Part shown: one piece after another, positions 8,608 to 16,376 of the stretch
Numbering within the stretch: the stretch's first letter is position 1
Layout: the number at the start of each line of letters is the position of its first letter
NCBI GenBank assembly: GCA_031550525.1
Contig: JAVBON010000015.1
Coordinates: 1 to 64,000, forward strand
Origin: WRHT01 sp031550525
Lineage (GTDB): Bacteria; Desulfobacterota; Desulfovibrionia; Desulfovibrionales; Desulfovibrionaceae
DNA length: 64,000 bases
Direction: 5' to 3'
Notes under the pieces: generated by a model
Database searches by the model: none
What the model was told of the DNA's origin: nothing
What the model saw: only the letters and a program-made list of their open reading frames with translations
Made by a program: the position numbers and the translations under genes

Positions 8608-10826
8608 TTCGTATACAAGATATATTGGATAAAATAGCATCTTACAGACCCGATGCCGACATTGAAGCCATACGCAAGGCCTACGTTTTTGCTGCGGCTC
8701 TGCATGCGGGGCAAACCAGACTTTCAGGCGAGCCGTATCTTTCCCACCCCTTGGCCGTGGCCGATACCCTGGCAGGGCTGCGCCTTGACGACGCCAGCAT
8801 TATAGCTGGTTTGCTGCACGATACGGTTGAAGACACCCATACCACCATCGAGCAGGTGGATGAGGAGTTTGGCGAGGAAGTGGCCGACATAGTGGACGGC
8901 GTGACCAAAATAAGCATGATTGCCTTTGACAGCAAAGAAGAGCAGCAGGCCGAGAACATACGCAAAATGATTCTGGCCATGAGCGAAGATATTCGCGTGC
9001 TTATTGTAAAGCTGGCCGACCGCCTGCACAACATGCGTACCCTGCAGTTTCAGAAGCCCGAAAAGCAGGTGCGCATAGCTCAGGAAACAATGGATATTTA
9101 CGCCCCGCTGGCCAACCGCCTTGGCCTGCACCGCCTTAAACTGGAACTGGAAGATCTCAGTTTTCAGTATCTCAAGCCCGATGCCTACGCCCATATTGAC
9201 GCATGGATTGAAAAGCATAAGGCCTCTGATACCGCCTATATATCTGAAGTAATAGATCTGCTGAAAAAAATGATTGTGGATAACGGTGTAAAAGGCGCCG
9301 TCAAGGGCCGCATAAAGCATTACTACAGCATTTATCGTAAAATGCAGTCGCAGAATACCGAGCTGGACGACATGCACGATATTATCGCCTTCAGGGTAAT
9401 AGTTGACGAAAGCAAAGACTGCTACGCGGTGCTGGGCTTGGTACACTCTGAGTGGCGGCCGGTGCCGGGCCGTTTTAAAGACTATATCTCGATGCCCAAA
9501 GCCAATATGTACCAGAGCCTCCACACTACCGTGGTCGGCCCGCGCGGCGAGCGCATGGAAATTCAGATACGTACCGAAGAGATGGACCGTCTGGCGGAAA
9601 ACGGCCTGGCCTCGCACTGGCTGTATAAAGAAGGCAGCCGCATAAAAGCCAAGGACGCCAGGCAATTTTCGTGGCTGCGCGAAATGCTTGACTGGCAGAA
9701 AGTGGAGAACGATTCCAAGGAGTTTTTGCGTACCTTGCGCTTTGATTTGTTCAAAGATGAAATTTACGTGTTCACGCCGCAGGGCGAGGTAAAGGAACTG
9801 CCGGAAGAAGCCACGCCGGTGGATTTCGCCTATCAGGTGCATACCAAGGTGGGCGACCATTGCGCCGGGGCCAAGGTTAACAGCCGTCTGGTGCCCTTGA
9901 GCACACCCCTTAAAAGCGGCGATTACGTTGAAATTATTACCGACCCCAACAGGCACCCAGGCCGCGACTGGCTAAAGTTTGTAAAAACCGCCAAGGCCAG
10001 ATCGCGCATACAGCATTACATACGCACCGAAGAGCGCGGGCGCTCCATAAGCTTCGGGCGTGACATTCTGGATAAACAGGCCCGCCGTTTCAATTTTAAC
10101 TTCCAAAAAACCATTAAGGAAATCGATCTTGCCCTGCTGCTTGAGGAGTTCAGGGTCAAAAACCTTGAGGAACTGTATTCCTCTGTGGGTTACTCACACA
10201 TACAGCCGCGCAAGGTGGTGCGCTTTATAAAAGAACTGCTGGGCCACCCGCTTGAGGAAGAAAACGTCGCCAGCGCCGAAGCCGAGCAAAACGCCGCCCT
10301 GCATGCGGCCCAAGCAGCCAAAACAGCCGAAGAGCGCAAGGCCGAGAGCATAGTCATTTCCGGCGGCACCGGCATAATGCGGCGCTTTGCCAAATGCTGC
10401 AACCCCGTGCCCGGCGACCATATTATAGGCTATATCAGCCGTGGGCGCGGCATAACCATACATACGGCCGATTGTCCCGCCGTTCTCTCCGCCGAGCCGG
10501 AGCGCCTTTTAAGCGTAAGCTGGGACGGCGAGCTTGAAAAGCCGTTTCCCACCCGCATTCATATCGTATCCAAAAACATCAAGGGCGTGCTGTTTGATGT
10601 GGCTGGCATTTTGCTGAAAGAAGGCGTTAACATAGACTCAGGCAATATGCGCTCCAATGTGGACGGAAAATCTGAAATAGACCTGGTGGTGGAAGTTAAG
10701 GATACCGTGCAGCTTTACCAGGTTATGGCAAAACTCCGCCAGATCCAGTCCGTGCTTGAAGTTATGCGTTCCGTTGGGGCCGAGGCCGATTTGCCGGGGC
10801 ATCTGGCTACAGCCACTTCGGAATAA
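8604..10826 (+). CDS. Bifunctional (p)ppGpp synthetase/hydrolase, RelA/SpoT family
   Basis: A 740-aa protein that makes and degrades the alarmone (p)ppGpp. The N-terminal HD hydrolase domain is intact (LLHDTVEDT, His72-Asp73), and the synthetase domain has RIKHYYSIYRKM and DDMHDIIAFRVIVD followed by the YQSLHTTV loop. These are followed by TGS (DEIYVFTPQGEV), a helical region, a conserved-Cys module (FAKCCNPVPGD, HTADCPAV) and a C-terminal ACT domain. Both catalytic halves appear functional, so it is a long bifunctional Rel, the single-copy type of deltaproteobacteria. A longer frame opens at 8556 but lies inside the upstream gene. ATG at 8604 overlaps the upstream TGA by 4 nt, coupling translation to the peptide-binding protein. 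Confidence 0.95.
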   Translation: MIRIQDILDKIASYRPDADIEAIRKAYVFAAALHAGQTRLSGEPYLSHPLAVADTLAGLRLDDASIIAGLLHDTVEDTHTTIEQVDEEFGEEVADIVDGVTKISMIAFDSKEEQQAENIRKMILAMSEDIRVLIVKLADRLHNMRTLQFQKPEKQVRIAQETMDIYAPLANRLGLHRLKLELEDLSFQYLKPDAYAHIDAWIEKHKASDTAYISEVIDLLKKMIVDNGVKGAVKGRIKHYYSIYRKMQSQNTELDDMHDIIAFRVIVDESKDCYAVLGLVHSEWRPVPGRFKDYISMPKANMYQSLHTTVVGPRGERMEIQIRTEEMDRLAENGLASHWLYKEGSRIKAKDARQFSWLREMLDWQKVENDSKEFLRTLRFDLFKDEIYVFTPQGEVKELPEEATPVDFAYQVHTKVGDHCAGAKVNSRLVPLSTPLKSGDYVEIITDPNRHPGRDWLKFVKTAKARSRIQHYIRTEERGRSISFGRDILDKQARRFNFNFQKTIKEIDLALLLEEFRVKNLEELYSSVGYSHIQPRKVVRFIKELLGHPLEEENVASAEAEQNAALHAAQAAKTAEERKAESIVISGGTGIMRRFAKCCNPVPGDHIIGYISRGRGITIHTADCPAVLSAEPERLLSVSWDGELEKPFPTRIHIVSKNIKGVLFDVAGILLKEGVNIDSGNMRSNVDGKSEIDLVVEVKDTVQLYQVMAKLRQIQSVLEVMRSVGAEADLPGHLATATSE

Positions 10827-10853
10827 CAAATACCTTTTAAAAAAAGAAAAAAG

Positions 10854-10882
10854 CCGGCGCAGCTTGGAGTGCGCCGGTTTTT
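10854..10882 (+). terminator. Intrinsic terminator after rel
   Basis: CCGGCGCA (10854-10861) pairs perfectly with TGCGCCGG (10870-10877) across an 8-nt loop and is followed by TTTTT. It starts 27 nt past the rel stop codon. Confidence 0.85.
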
Positions 10883-11188
10883 CATTTTGGCTTTGCCAGA
10901 TCAGCGAATGATTGAGACATGGCTATGGTAGCATACTATAATTACTGTGTTAATTTTCTGTTAATGTTGCATGCATACACGGATTTTTATGGTGTTAAAA
11001 ACCGTTTGGCTTAAAAGTTTATATTGCGCCGGCATATTGCAACAAAAGGTTAGCCGGTGTTTTTCAGTCCGGTCTGGATGCTTCAAACCATTGCGTACGC
11101 GCCGTGTATTCTACACAAATATGCCAGAACGGTTTTTCGGAGCGGTGGTTTGCCGTAAGAGCGGCTGATAGCGCGGTGACACGCAAAT
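10883..11188. other. Intergenic region, no gene seen
   Basis: About 300 bases between the rel terminator and the convergent kynureninase gene. The longest plus-strand frame (10971-11168, 65 aa) has no ribosome binding site and a coding-unlike composition. I see no RNA gene or clear repeat. Confidence 0.4.
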
Positions 11189-12460
11189 TTACGACACCAT
11201 GCTTCGTTCTGCGGCAAAGGCTTCATATTCTTTGTTTTTGGCTATTTCGGCCAATATTTCAACCACGCGCCATACTTCCTCAAAGGTATTGTACAAGGCC
11301 ACGGGAGCTATTCTTATAACGTTGTCTGGCCTGAAATCCGGTATTACGCCCTTGGCCTTTAAAGCGCAGCAAATGCGCCACGCCTCGTTGTGCAGCAGGG
11401 CCACGTGCCCGCCGCGCCGCTCATGCGCTTCCGGCGTTCCCAGCTCAAAGCCGTATTTTGTAAGGTTGGCGCGCACCAGCGCCATGAAGTAATCGGTAAG
11501 AGCCAGCGATTTTTTTCTTACTCTGTCCATACCGGCCTCATGAAAGATTTTTAGCGTGCCGAAAAGTGGCGCGGCAGAAAGCACGTGCGGTGTGCCAATT
11601 TGCCAGCCGGAGGCGCTTTTGGCGTGGTTAAACCATGGGTTCATGTTAAACTGCTCTTCCCTTACCGAGCCGTACCAGCCAGCCATGCCTGGGAAGCGAC
11701 CGAAGTGGCGGCGGTTAAGAAAAAGAAAGGCGGGGGCGCCGGGGCCTCCGTTAAGGTGTTTGTAACTGCACCAGGTTGCGAAATCGATGTCGTCATCCGA
11801 AAAGCTGTGCGCCACCGCCCCGGCCGAATGCGCGCAGTCAAAGCCAATGATGATGCCGCGCTCGCGCGCTTCGGTTCCAAGGCGCTTCAGATTGAGCAGT
11901 TGACCGCTGCGGTATAGCACGCCGGGCAGAACTGCCACGCACACCTCGTCGCTCATTGCCGCAATGATGTCTTCTTCTTCAAGCGCCAGACCATCGCGGC
12001 TTTTTACCAGTATCAGGTGTTCTTTAGGGTCCAGCCCGTGTTGCGTTAACTGACCTTGCAGGGCGTATAGAGTGGAAGGAAAATTAAGCTCATCAGCCAG
12101 AATTTTAGTGCGCTTTCCCTGCGGGCGGAAGAATGTGGCCATCATGCCGTGCAGGTTGACCGTGGTGGAACCAGCCATGCACACTTCGGAAGGGTCCGCT
12201 CCCACCAGGGCTGCGGCGGCCTTGCCCAGGGTTTCGCCATAAAAGTGCCATGCCGGGTCTGAATCCAGCCAGCCGTTTATGCCAAGGGTTTTCCATTCGC
12301 TCATTACGCGCAAGACGTTTTCTTCAGCGTCTTTGGACATAAGGCCCAAGGAGTTGCCATCCATGTATATGCAGCCTTCATTCAGGTAGAAACGGCGGCG
12401 GAAATGGGCTAAAACATCGTCCGCGTCAAGTTGTCTGGCATAATTCACAGTTGTATTCAT
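11189..12460 (-). CDS. kynU: Kynureninase
   Basis: A 423-aa fold-type I PLP enzyme that cleaves kynurenine to anthranilate (or 3-hydroxykynurenine to 3-hydroxyanthranilate) plus alanine. Visible are the N-terminal YMDGNSLGLM and the central FDCAHSAGAVAHSF Asp motif. The PLP-binding lysine lies in WCSYKHLNGGPGAP, and the C-terminal part has RPDNVIRIAPVALYNTFEE. The frame extends upstream to 12514, but the ATG at 12460 (MNTTVNYARQLD) fits family N-termini better. No other tryptophan-degradation gene is nearby; the same-strand neighbours are an RpiR regulator and an MFS transporter, so uptake and cleavage of an external kynurenine-like compound is a reasonable inference. A 150-bp repeat separates it from rpiR. 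Confidence 0.88.
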   Translation of the reverse strand: MNTTVNYARQLDADDVLAHFRRRFYLNEGCIYMDGNSLGLMSKDAEENVLRVMSEWKTLGINGWLDSDPAWHFYGETLGKAAAALVGADPSEVCMAGSTTVNLHGMMATFFRPQGKRTKILADELNFPSTLYALQGQLTQHGLDPKEHLILVKSRDGLALEEEDIIAAMSDEVCVAVLPGVLYRSGQLLNLKRLGTEARERGIIIGFDCAHSAGAVAHSFSDDDIDFATWCSYKHLNGGPGAPAFLFLNRRHFGRFPGMAGWYGSVREEQFNMNPWFNHAKSASGWQIGTPHVLSAAPLFGTLKIFHEAGMDRVRKKSLALTDYFMALVRANLTKYGFELGTPEAHERRGGHVALLHNEAWRICCALKAKGVIPDFRPDNVIRIAPVALYNTFEEVWRVVEILAEIAKNKEYEAFAAERSMVS

Positions 12461-12520
12461 CTGAATCACCGTTCGCATATTAAATTGTTTAAGTGTGGGG
12501 CTGAATGCGTACAAGTTTTG

Positions 12521-12664
12521 TCAGCGCCTGGGCCTGCACTGCAAAATGTTTTTTGCAAAATTCATGAAAACCAGCGTCGCAGTGGGTATATAAGCCTTTT
12601 TGAGCGCAAGCGGCTCTATGCCCGCCAGCGGCATGAATGTATCGCATATGCCCAAGTCAAAGCT
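12521..12664 (-). pseudogene. Possible 3' remnant of a lost gene
   Basis: Between the repeat at 12664 and kynU, the minus strand has an open frame of about 47 codons ending at TGA (12521-12523). It contains stretches such as GICDTFMPLAGIEPLAL and MNFAKNILQCR, which read like real protein, without a start codon or ribosome binding site. The frame runs into the edge of the palindromic element. It may be the 3' end of a gene whose front was removed by a deletion at the element. I do not recognise the family, and a chance open frame cannot be excluded. Confidence 0.2.
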
Positions 12665-12816
12665 AGGGGCTGTTTCTAAAAAGCGTCTTTTGCCACCTGG
12701 ACTGCGTCAAGCGCCTATTTTTGTTCAGGGCCGTACCATCAGAGTACTATCCCTGGACAAAAATAGGCGCTTTCCTTGCCAGGGAACAAAATCCATCTTT
12801 TTAGAAACAGCCCCTA
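12664..12816. repeat. Palindromic element, copy 1 (MITE-like)
   Basis: 153 bp with ends TAGGGGCTGTTTCTAAAAAG and its exact complement, CTAG on both sides (a possible 4-bp target duplication), and internal arms GCGCCTATTTTTG / CAAAAATAGGCGC around a short centre. The last three bases (CTA, read TAG on the minus strand) are the stop codon of rpiR. There is no transposase gene. Four relatives lie at 23121, 30201, 43042 and 56682. Confidence 0.85.
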
Positions 12817-13680
12817 GCGCTTACGCGATTCGTTATACCTTTTAAACCAGAGCAGGCGTTTGGTTATTGACGGTTTGGCCGGGGCCTTGTGGCGCGCAAT
12901 GTGCATGGTGAACAGGTTTAGTACGCTCATGGGCACCGAAAGTGAGTGGAATTCGTTTATGACAGCCCTTTTTATGGGCACACGGTAGTTGGATAAACGG
13001 CTTATTTCCGACTGCTGGTTTTCAGAAAAAGCGATGCTCGGTATGCCAAAGGCTTTGGCAAAGCGCAGCAGGTGGCTTATTGTGCCGTATACACCCCAAA
13101 AGCTTATGCTTATTATCACATCGCGTCGCGCGTCAATATGCACCGAATATTCCGCCAGCATATTCAGTTCCGAAACCTGAGTCATATCAATTACATTAAG
13201 TCCCATCTGCATTAGCCGATGCTGCAAAAAACGCAACAGAGCCACGGAAGAGCCAAAACCCACCAGGTACACATGCTCCGCTCTGGCTGTAAGCCGCGCG
13301 GCCTCACTAAACGATGCCGCGTCTATAAGCTTGAGGTTTCTTTCCAGCTCATCCGTTTCCGCATCATGCACGCGCCTTAGCAAATTGCTGGAATTGGCTG
13401 CCGCATCAGGGTTACTCAGAAAAGGCGCGGTTATTTGCGGTTGGAAAATGCGCTCTTTCATGTCCTGCTGAAATTCTGCATAGCTGTCATAACCCAGCAC
13501 GCGCGTAAGCCTGGTTATGGTTGCCGGAGAAACGCCAGCTTTCGCGGCAAACTCCTGCACACTGACGCATAGAAAATCATCAGGATCAACCGCCAGCGCC
13601 TTTACGACGCGCTTGTGCGCTTCGGTAAGTTTGGCGGCGCTGATTCGCGCTTTCAGCCAGTCCGGTAGCTTGTACTGCAT
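12814..13680 (-). CDS. MurR/RpiR-family transcriptional regulator (HTH + SIS)
   Basis: A 288-aa regulator. The N-terminal HTH_6 domain (about 1-77) shows FAAKAGVSPATITRLTRVLGYDSYAEF, the helix-turn-helix. The C-terminal SIS domain (about 120-250) shows VYLVGFGSSVALLRFLQHR and IISISFWGVYGTI. SIS domains of this family bind phosphosugars or other small ligands and switch DNA binding. It lies between an MFS transporter and kynureninase on the same strand and probably controls that uptake/degradation unit. Its TAG stop is the outermost base triplet of palindromic element copy 1, although the protein length is normal for the family. Confidence 0.88.
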   Translation of the reverse strand: MQYKLPDWLKARISAAKLTEAHKRVVKALAVDPDDFLCVSVQEFAAKAGVSPATITRLTRVLGYDSYAEFQQDMKERIFQPQITAPFLSNPDAAANSSNLLRRVHDAETDELERNLKLIDAASFSEAARLTARAEHVYLVGFGSSVALLRFLQHRLMQMGLNVIDMTQVSELNMLAEYSVHIDARRDVIISISFWGVYGTISHLLRFAKAFGIPSIAFSENQQSEISRLSNYRVPIKRAVINEFHSLSVPMSVLNLFTMHIARHKAPAKPSITKRLLWFKRYNESRKR

Positions 13681-13737
13681 GCCTGTAACTTATAACGGTT
13701 TAATGCCTTGAGGAATTATTTTGTGACTATGTGTTTA

Positions 13738-13761
13738 ACCATCATGTTTTTACATGATGGT
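13738..13761. repeat. Perfect 9-bp hairpin between MFS gene and rpiR
   Basis: ACCATCATG and CATGATGGT flank TTTTTA. On the minus strand it lies after the MFS stop and before the rpiR start. It lacks a T tract, so it may be an operator (possibly for RpiR autoregulation) or an mRNA processing or stability hairpin rather than a terminator. Confidence 0.45.
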
Positions 13762-13796
13762 CAAGTGCATGTTGTGACACATTGATACAGGCTGAT

Positions 13797-14990
13797 TTAG
13801 GAGTTGTTCTTTTGCTTTAACAAAGCGCAGGCAGGGAGACTTGCCAGGCTTATACAGCCCAAAGCTATAAAACCGGCTGAAAAATTGAGGTTGTCGCCCA
13901 GCAAGCCGAGAAATTTTGGAGCAAGGCCGGAACCAATGTAAGCCACCAAAGGCATGGTCAGCCCTAAAATCGTCGGGTGTTGGCGCACGGGAAAAGATGC
14001 TGCCAATAATGAAAAAATAGCCGGAAAAGCAAAGGCCGGCAGCAGCGGCTGTAAAAACATGCAAGGCAGGGCAACGGCCAGCGGCGGCAGGCCCAGGCCT
14101 ATAAGGCACAAGCCATGCAGGCCAAAAAATAGCTGCATGGAGCGCCAGTTGCCCATGCGCGGGGTGAGAATGCCGCCCAGCACCACGGCGGCTGGAGAAA
14201 GCAGCCGGGTTGCTGAAAGCAGCTTGTTGGCGTTGTCGGCGTCAAAGCCACGCTCAAGCGTAAGATGGAGCGAAAGCACGTTAAACGGCGCAAACTCTCC
14301 GGCTATGCCGCACAAAAAGCACCAGGAGAAAAACCAGACCAGAGGGTTTTTGAATATTTCCTTCAGCCCGCTCCACGACGGGCGGTCCGTTGTCTGGTTG
14401 CCGCCGCGAAACAGCAGCAAAAATACCACGCCCAAGCTAACGCAGCAAATGCCCCATAACAAAAAAGCCCCACGCCACGACCCGTAAAAATGTATGCCTG
14501 CCTCAGCTATTAATGGGGCCATAATAAAGCTTAACGGCGGCGCCAGCTCGTGCAAGGCTATGGCCTTGCTCCAGCTTTCCCTGCCCACCAGCGAGGCCAT
14601 GCCCGCCATGCCGGAGGTGAAGTAAAGCCCTGACGAGGCCCCAACCATAAATATCGCGCAACGCAGGTACGTAAGGCTGTGCCCCTGCGCCATGGCAAAA
14701 AGGGCCAAACCCATGGCCATGGCCGAAAAAGCTATTACCCGGCGCGGTATTACGCGTGAAACTACAAAGCTGGACAAGGCCAGGCTGAGTGTGAAGCCCA
14801 GCGACATAAACATCATCAGGCCGGTGGATTGCGAGTGGTCCAGGCTCAAATCCTGTTCAATATATACAAGCAGCGGGCCGGATATGGAGCGCGCCGTATA
14901 GTTGATGAAAAACATCAGGCAGAGCAGCGCGACCCAAGGCAGCACCGGCAATAAAGCTGAGGAGGGGAGAGATGTTTTTGAAGCGTTCAT
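13797..14990 (-). CDS. MFS transporter
   Basis: A 397-aa integral inner-membrane protein with about 12 hydrophobic helices in two halves of six, separated by a basic loop near residues 195-210 (FRGGNQTTDRPSW). This is typical of major facilitator superfamily secondary transporters. The first helix begins LLPVLPWVALLCLMFF, and a loop after helix 2 carries SRVIPRRVI, a degenerate MFS motif A. The substrate cannot be read from sequence. Its position upstream of rpiR and kynU suggests import of an organic acid, amino acid or kynurenine-like compound. Its 5' region carries a palindrome and a repeated 12-mer. Confidence 0.88.
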   Translation of the reverse strand: MNASKTSLPSSALLPVLPWVALLCLMFFINYTARSISGPLLVYIEQDLSLDHSQSTGLMMFMSLGFTLSLALSSFVVSRVIPRRVIAFSAMAMGLALFAMAQGHSLTYLRCAIFMVGASSGLYFTSGMAGMASLVGRESWSKAIALHELAPPLSFIMAPLIAEAGIHFYGSWRGAFLLWGICCVSLGVVFLLLFRGGNQTTDRPSWSGLKEIFKNPLVWFFSWCFLCGIAGEFAPFNVLSLHLTLERGFDADNANKLLSATRLLSPAAVVLGGILTPRMGNWRSMQLFFGLHGLCLIGLGLPPLAVALPCMFLQPLLPAFAFPAIFSLLAASFPVRQHPTILGLTMPLVAYIGSGLAPKFLGLLGDNLNFSAGFIALGCISLASLPACALLKQKNNS

Positions 14991-15007
14991 GTTTATCTTG
15001 CTTAGAT

Positions 15008-15056
15008 CATTTTAACTTTGACTTTTTATATTTTTTTAAAAAACGTAAAATACGTT
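15008..15056 (-). promoter_or_regulatory. Candidate operator/promoter region of the MFS gene
   Basis: AACGTA-AAA-TACGTT (15042-15056) is a perfect 6-bp inverted repeat upstream of the MFS start, beside an A/T-rich stretch containing TATAAA on the minus strand (a plausible -10). CATTTTAACTTT (15008-15019) recurs twice, once inverted, in the hairpin at 15173-15203. The palindrome overlaps where a -35 would fall, as for a repressor site; RpiR is the obvious candidate. Confidence 0.35.
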
Positions 15057-15101
15057 ACTCTAAAAAAGCATAAAGGCTGGAGCACTCTTTTATCGTACAC
15101 G

Positions 15102-15203
15102 CAAAGCCGAAGTGGCTTTGCTAAAGGCACGCTGCGCTGCTCGCTTGCGGGTGTCCCCTTGGGGGGCAACCAAGCATTTTAACTTTTTCAAAGTTAAAAT
15201 GCT
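15102..15203. repeat. Cluster of hairpins, possible repeat element
   Basis: CAAAGCC/GGCTTTG forms a hairpin at 15102-15120, CCCC-TT-GGGG lies near 15155-15164, and a perfect 14-bp stem AGCATTTTAACTTT / AAAGTTAAAATGCT with a 3-nt loop lies at 15173-15203. Together they fill most of the 297-base gap between the MFS gene and the DRTGG gene and encode nothing visible. They may be a short dispersed palindromic element. Confidence 0.45.
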
Positions 15204-15215
15204 CTAATGTTCAAA

Positions 15216-15247
15216 GTATAAGGCGGGCAGCATTGCCCGCCTTATAC
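15216..15247 (-). terminator. Strong hairpin after the DRTGG-domain gene
   Basis: A perfect 14-bp stem GTATAAGGCGGGCA / TGCCCGCCTTATAC with a GCAT loop, 41 bases past the stop codon. The following T run on the minus strand is short (TTTGAA), so it may be a terminator or a 3'-protecting hairpin. Confidence 0.65.
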
Positions 15248-15287
15248 AGAAATAAAACACAACCTCGCGCCCGTTTCCGGTATTTTT

Positions 15288-16364
15288 TTACTGCCCAACA
15301 GCCTCGCGTATGGCCGCGAAGTTAAGGTTTGAGCTAATCATTTGCGCTGCCTGGCTTATTTTTATGGCGTCACGCAACTTGTGCCTGCCCAGCATGCGTT
15401 CCATTTTTTTCGCCACGGTGTAAGTATCGTCACGCACCATGATAATGGGCACATTCAGCGCGTCAGCCCGTGAAAGGATTATGTCGTTGGGGTAGAGGTT
15501 GCCTGTAAGTATAAGGCAGGAGCAGTTGCCCTCAATCGCCACCAGTTGCACGTCTGCGCGGTCGCCGCCAACAATGACGGCGGAGTTGGAAACGCGGCGG
15601 AAATAGGTCATAAAATTTTCCACCTGCATGGTCCCTATAAGAAAGTTTTCCACCATTCTTTCAGAGCTGCGCTGGGCCGCCACCACGCGCCCGCCCAGCC
15701 CTTCGGCCAGGGTATCGGCCCTTATCGAGCTCATAAGCGGGTCATTGGGCAATACGCCCAATACCGTGATTTTATTACGCTCAAGGAAGGGACGTATGAC
15801 GTTTTCCACTTCGCTCAAAAAGGTGGCGGGTACCGAGTTAAGCACAACGCCTGCCAGATGGTCGCCAAGGCTGTCTTTAATGGTTACCAGAGTGTCATAG
15901 TTAACCTCGTGCTCAAGGCGGTCTATTACAATGGCTTTAAGCCCAAGGCGTTTTATTATGGTTATGGCGTCAAGGCCGCAGTAGCGGCCTGAAAACATGT
16001 TGCCGGAGCCGCCCACCAGCATGAAGTCGCGCCCTTGCGAAAGTTTGGCGTAGGCGTTTTCAATTTGTTGCAGGAGCTTGCCGGATTCTCCCAACTGGCC
16101 GTTAAAAGCGCGAATTTTGAAATCCTGCGTGACCATGATGGGTGTAACCAAATCGCTGGGTTGAGAAATGCCCAGCACGTCCTGCACATAAAAGGCGTCT
16201 TCATCGCCCTGCGTGCCGTTTATTTCTATAGGCATGGCGCCCACGGGTTTCATGTAGCCGGGGTTAAGGCCTTCTTTCTGCAAACGCAGACCAATGCCTA
16301 TGTTAAGGGTGTTCTTGCCCGCGTAAGCGCCTGTTGAACCAATATATAGACCTGGAGCAGCCAT
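15288..16364 (-). CDS. DRTGG-domain / phosphotransacetylase-N-terminal-like P-loop protein
   Basis: A 358-aa cytosolic protein. The N-terminal half is an AAA_26 (BioD/dethiobiotin-synthetase-like) P-loop domain: YIGSTGAYAGKNTLNIGIG is a Walker A variant of the GSTxxxAGKT type. The C-terminal half is a DRTGG domain (about 215-330). This is the architecture of the regulatory N-terminal half of long phosphotransacetylases, but the catalytic PTA_PTB domain is absent. It lies 12 bp downstream of an ADP-forming acyl-CoA synthetase gene, with the ribosome binding site AGGAGATAGAG before the ATG, so a role in acetate/acetyl-CoA metabolism or its regulation is a sound inference. Confidence 0.85.
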   Translation of the reverse strand: MAAPGLYIGSTGAYAGKNTLNIGIGLRLQKEGLNPGYMKPVGAMPIEINGTQGDEDAFYVQDVLGISQPSDLVTPIMVTQDFKIRAFNGQLGESGKLLQQIENAYAKLSQGRDFMLVGGSGNMFSGRYCGLDAITIIKRLGLKAIVIDRLEHEVNYDTLVTIKDSLGDHLAGVVLNSVPATFLSEVENVIRPFLERNKITVLGVLPNDPLMSSIRADTLAEGLGGRVVAAQRSSERMVENFLIGTMQVENFMTYFRRVSNSAVIVGGDRADVQLVAIEGNCSCLILTGNLYPNDIILSRADALNVPIIMVRDDTYTVAKKMERMLGRHKLRDAIKISQAAQMISSNLNFAAIREAVGQ

Positions 16365-16376
16365 AAACTCTATCTC

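Noticed and set aside
8724..9956. 410-codon antisense frame within rel
   Set aside because: Another antisense shadow; rel is a certain gene with all motifs in place.
10971..11168. 65-codon plus-strand frame after rel
   Set aside because: No ribosome binding site, no family features and unconvincing codon composition.
12664..12816. Open reading frames through the palindromic element (for example VQGRTIRVLSLDKNRRF)
   Set aside because: Several frames are open by chance in a palindrome and differ between copies through frameshifts; no start codon or ribosome binding site is conserved.
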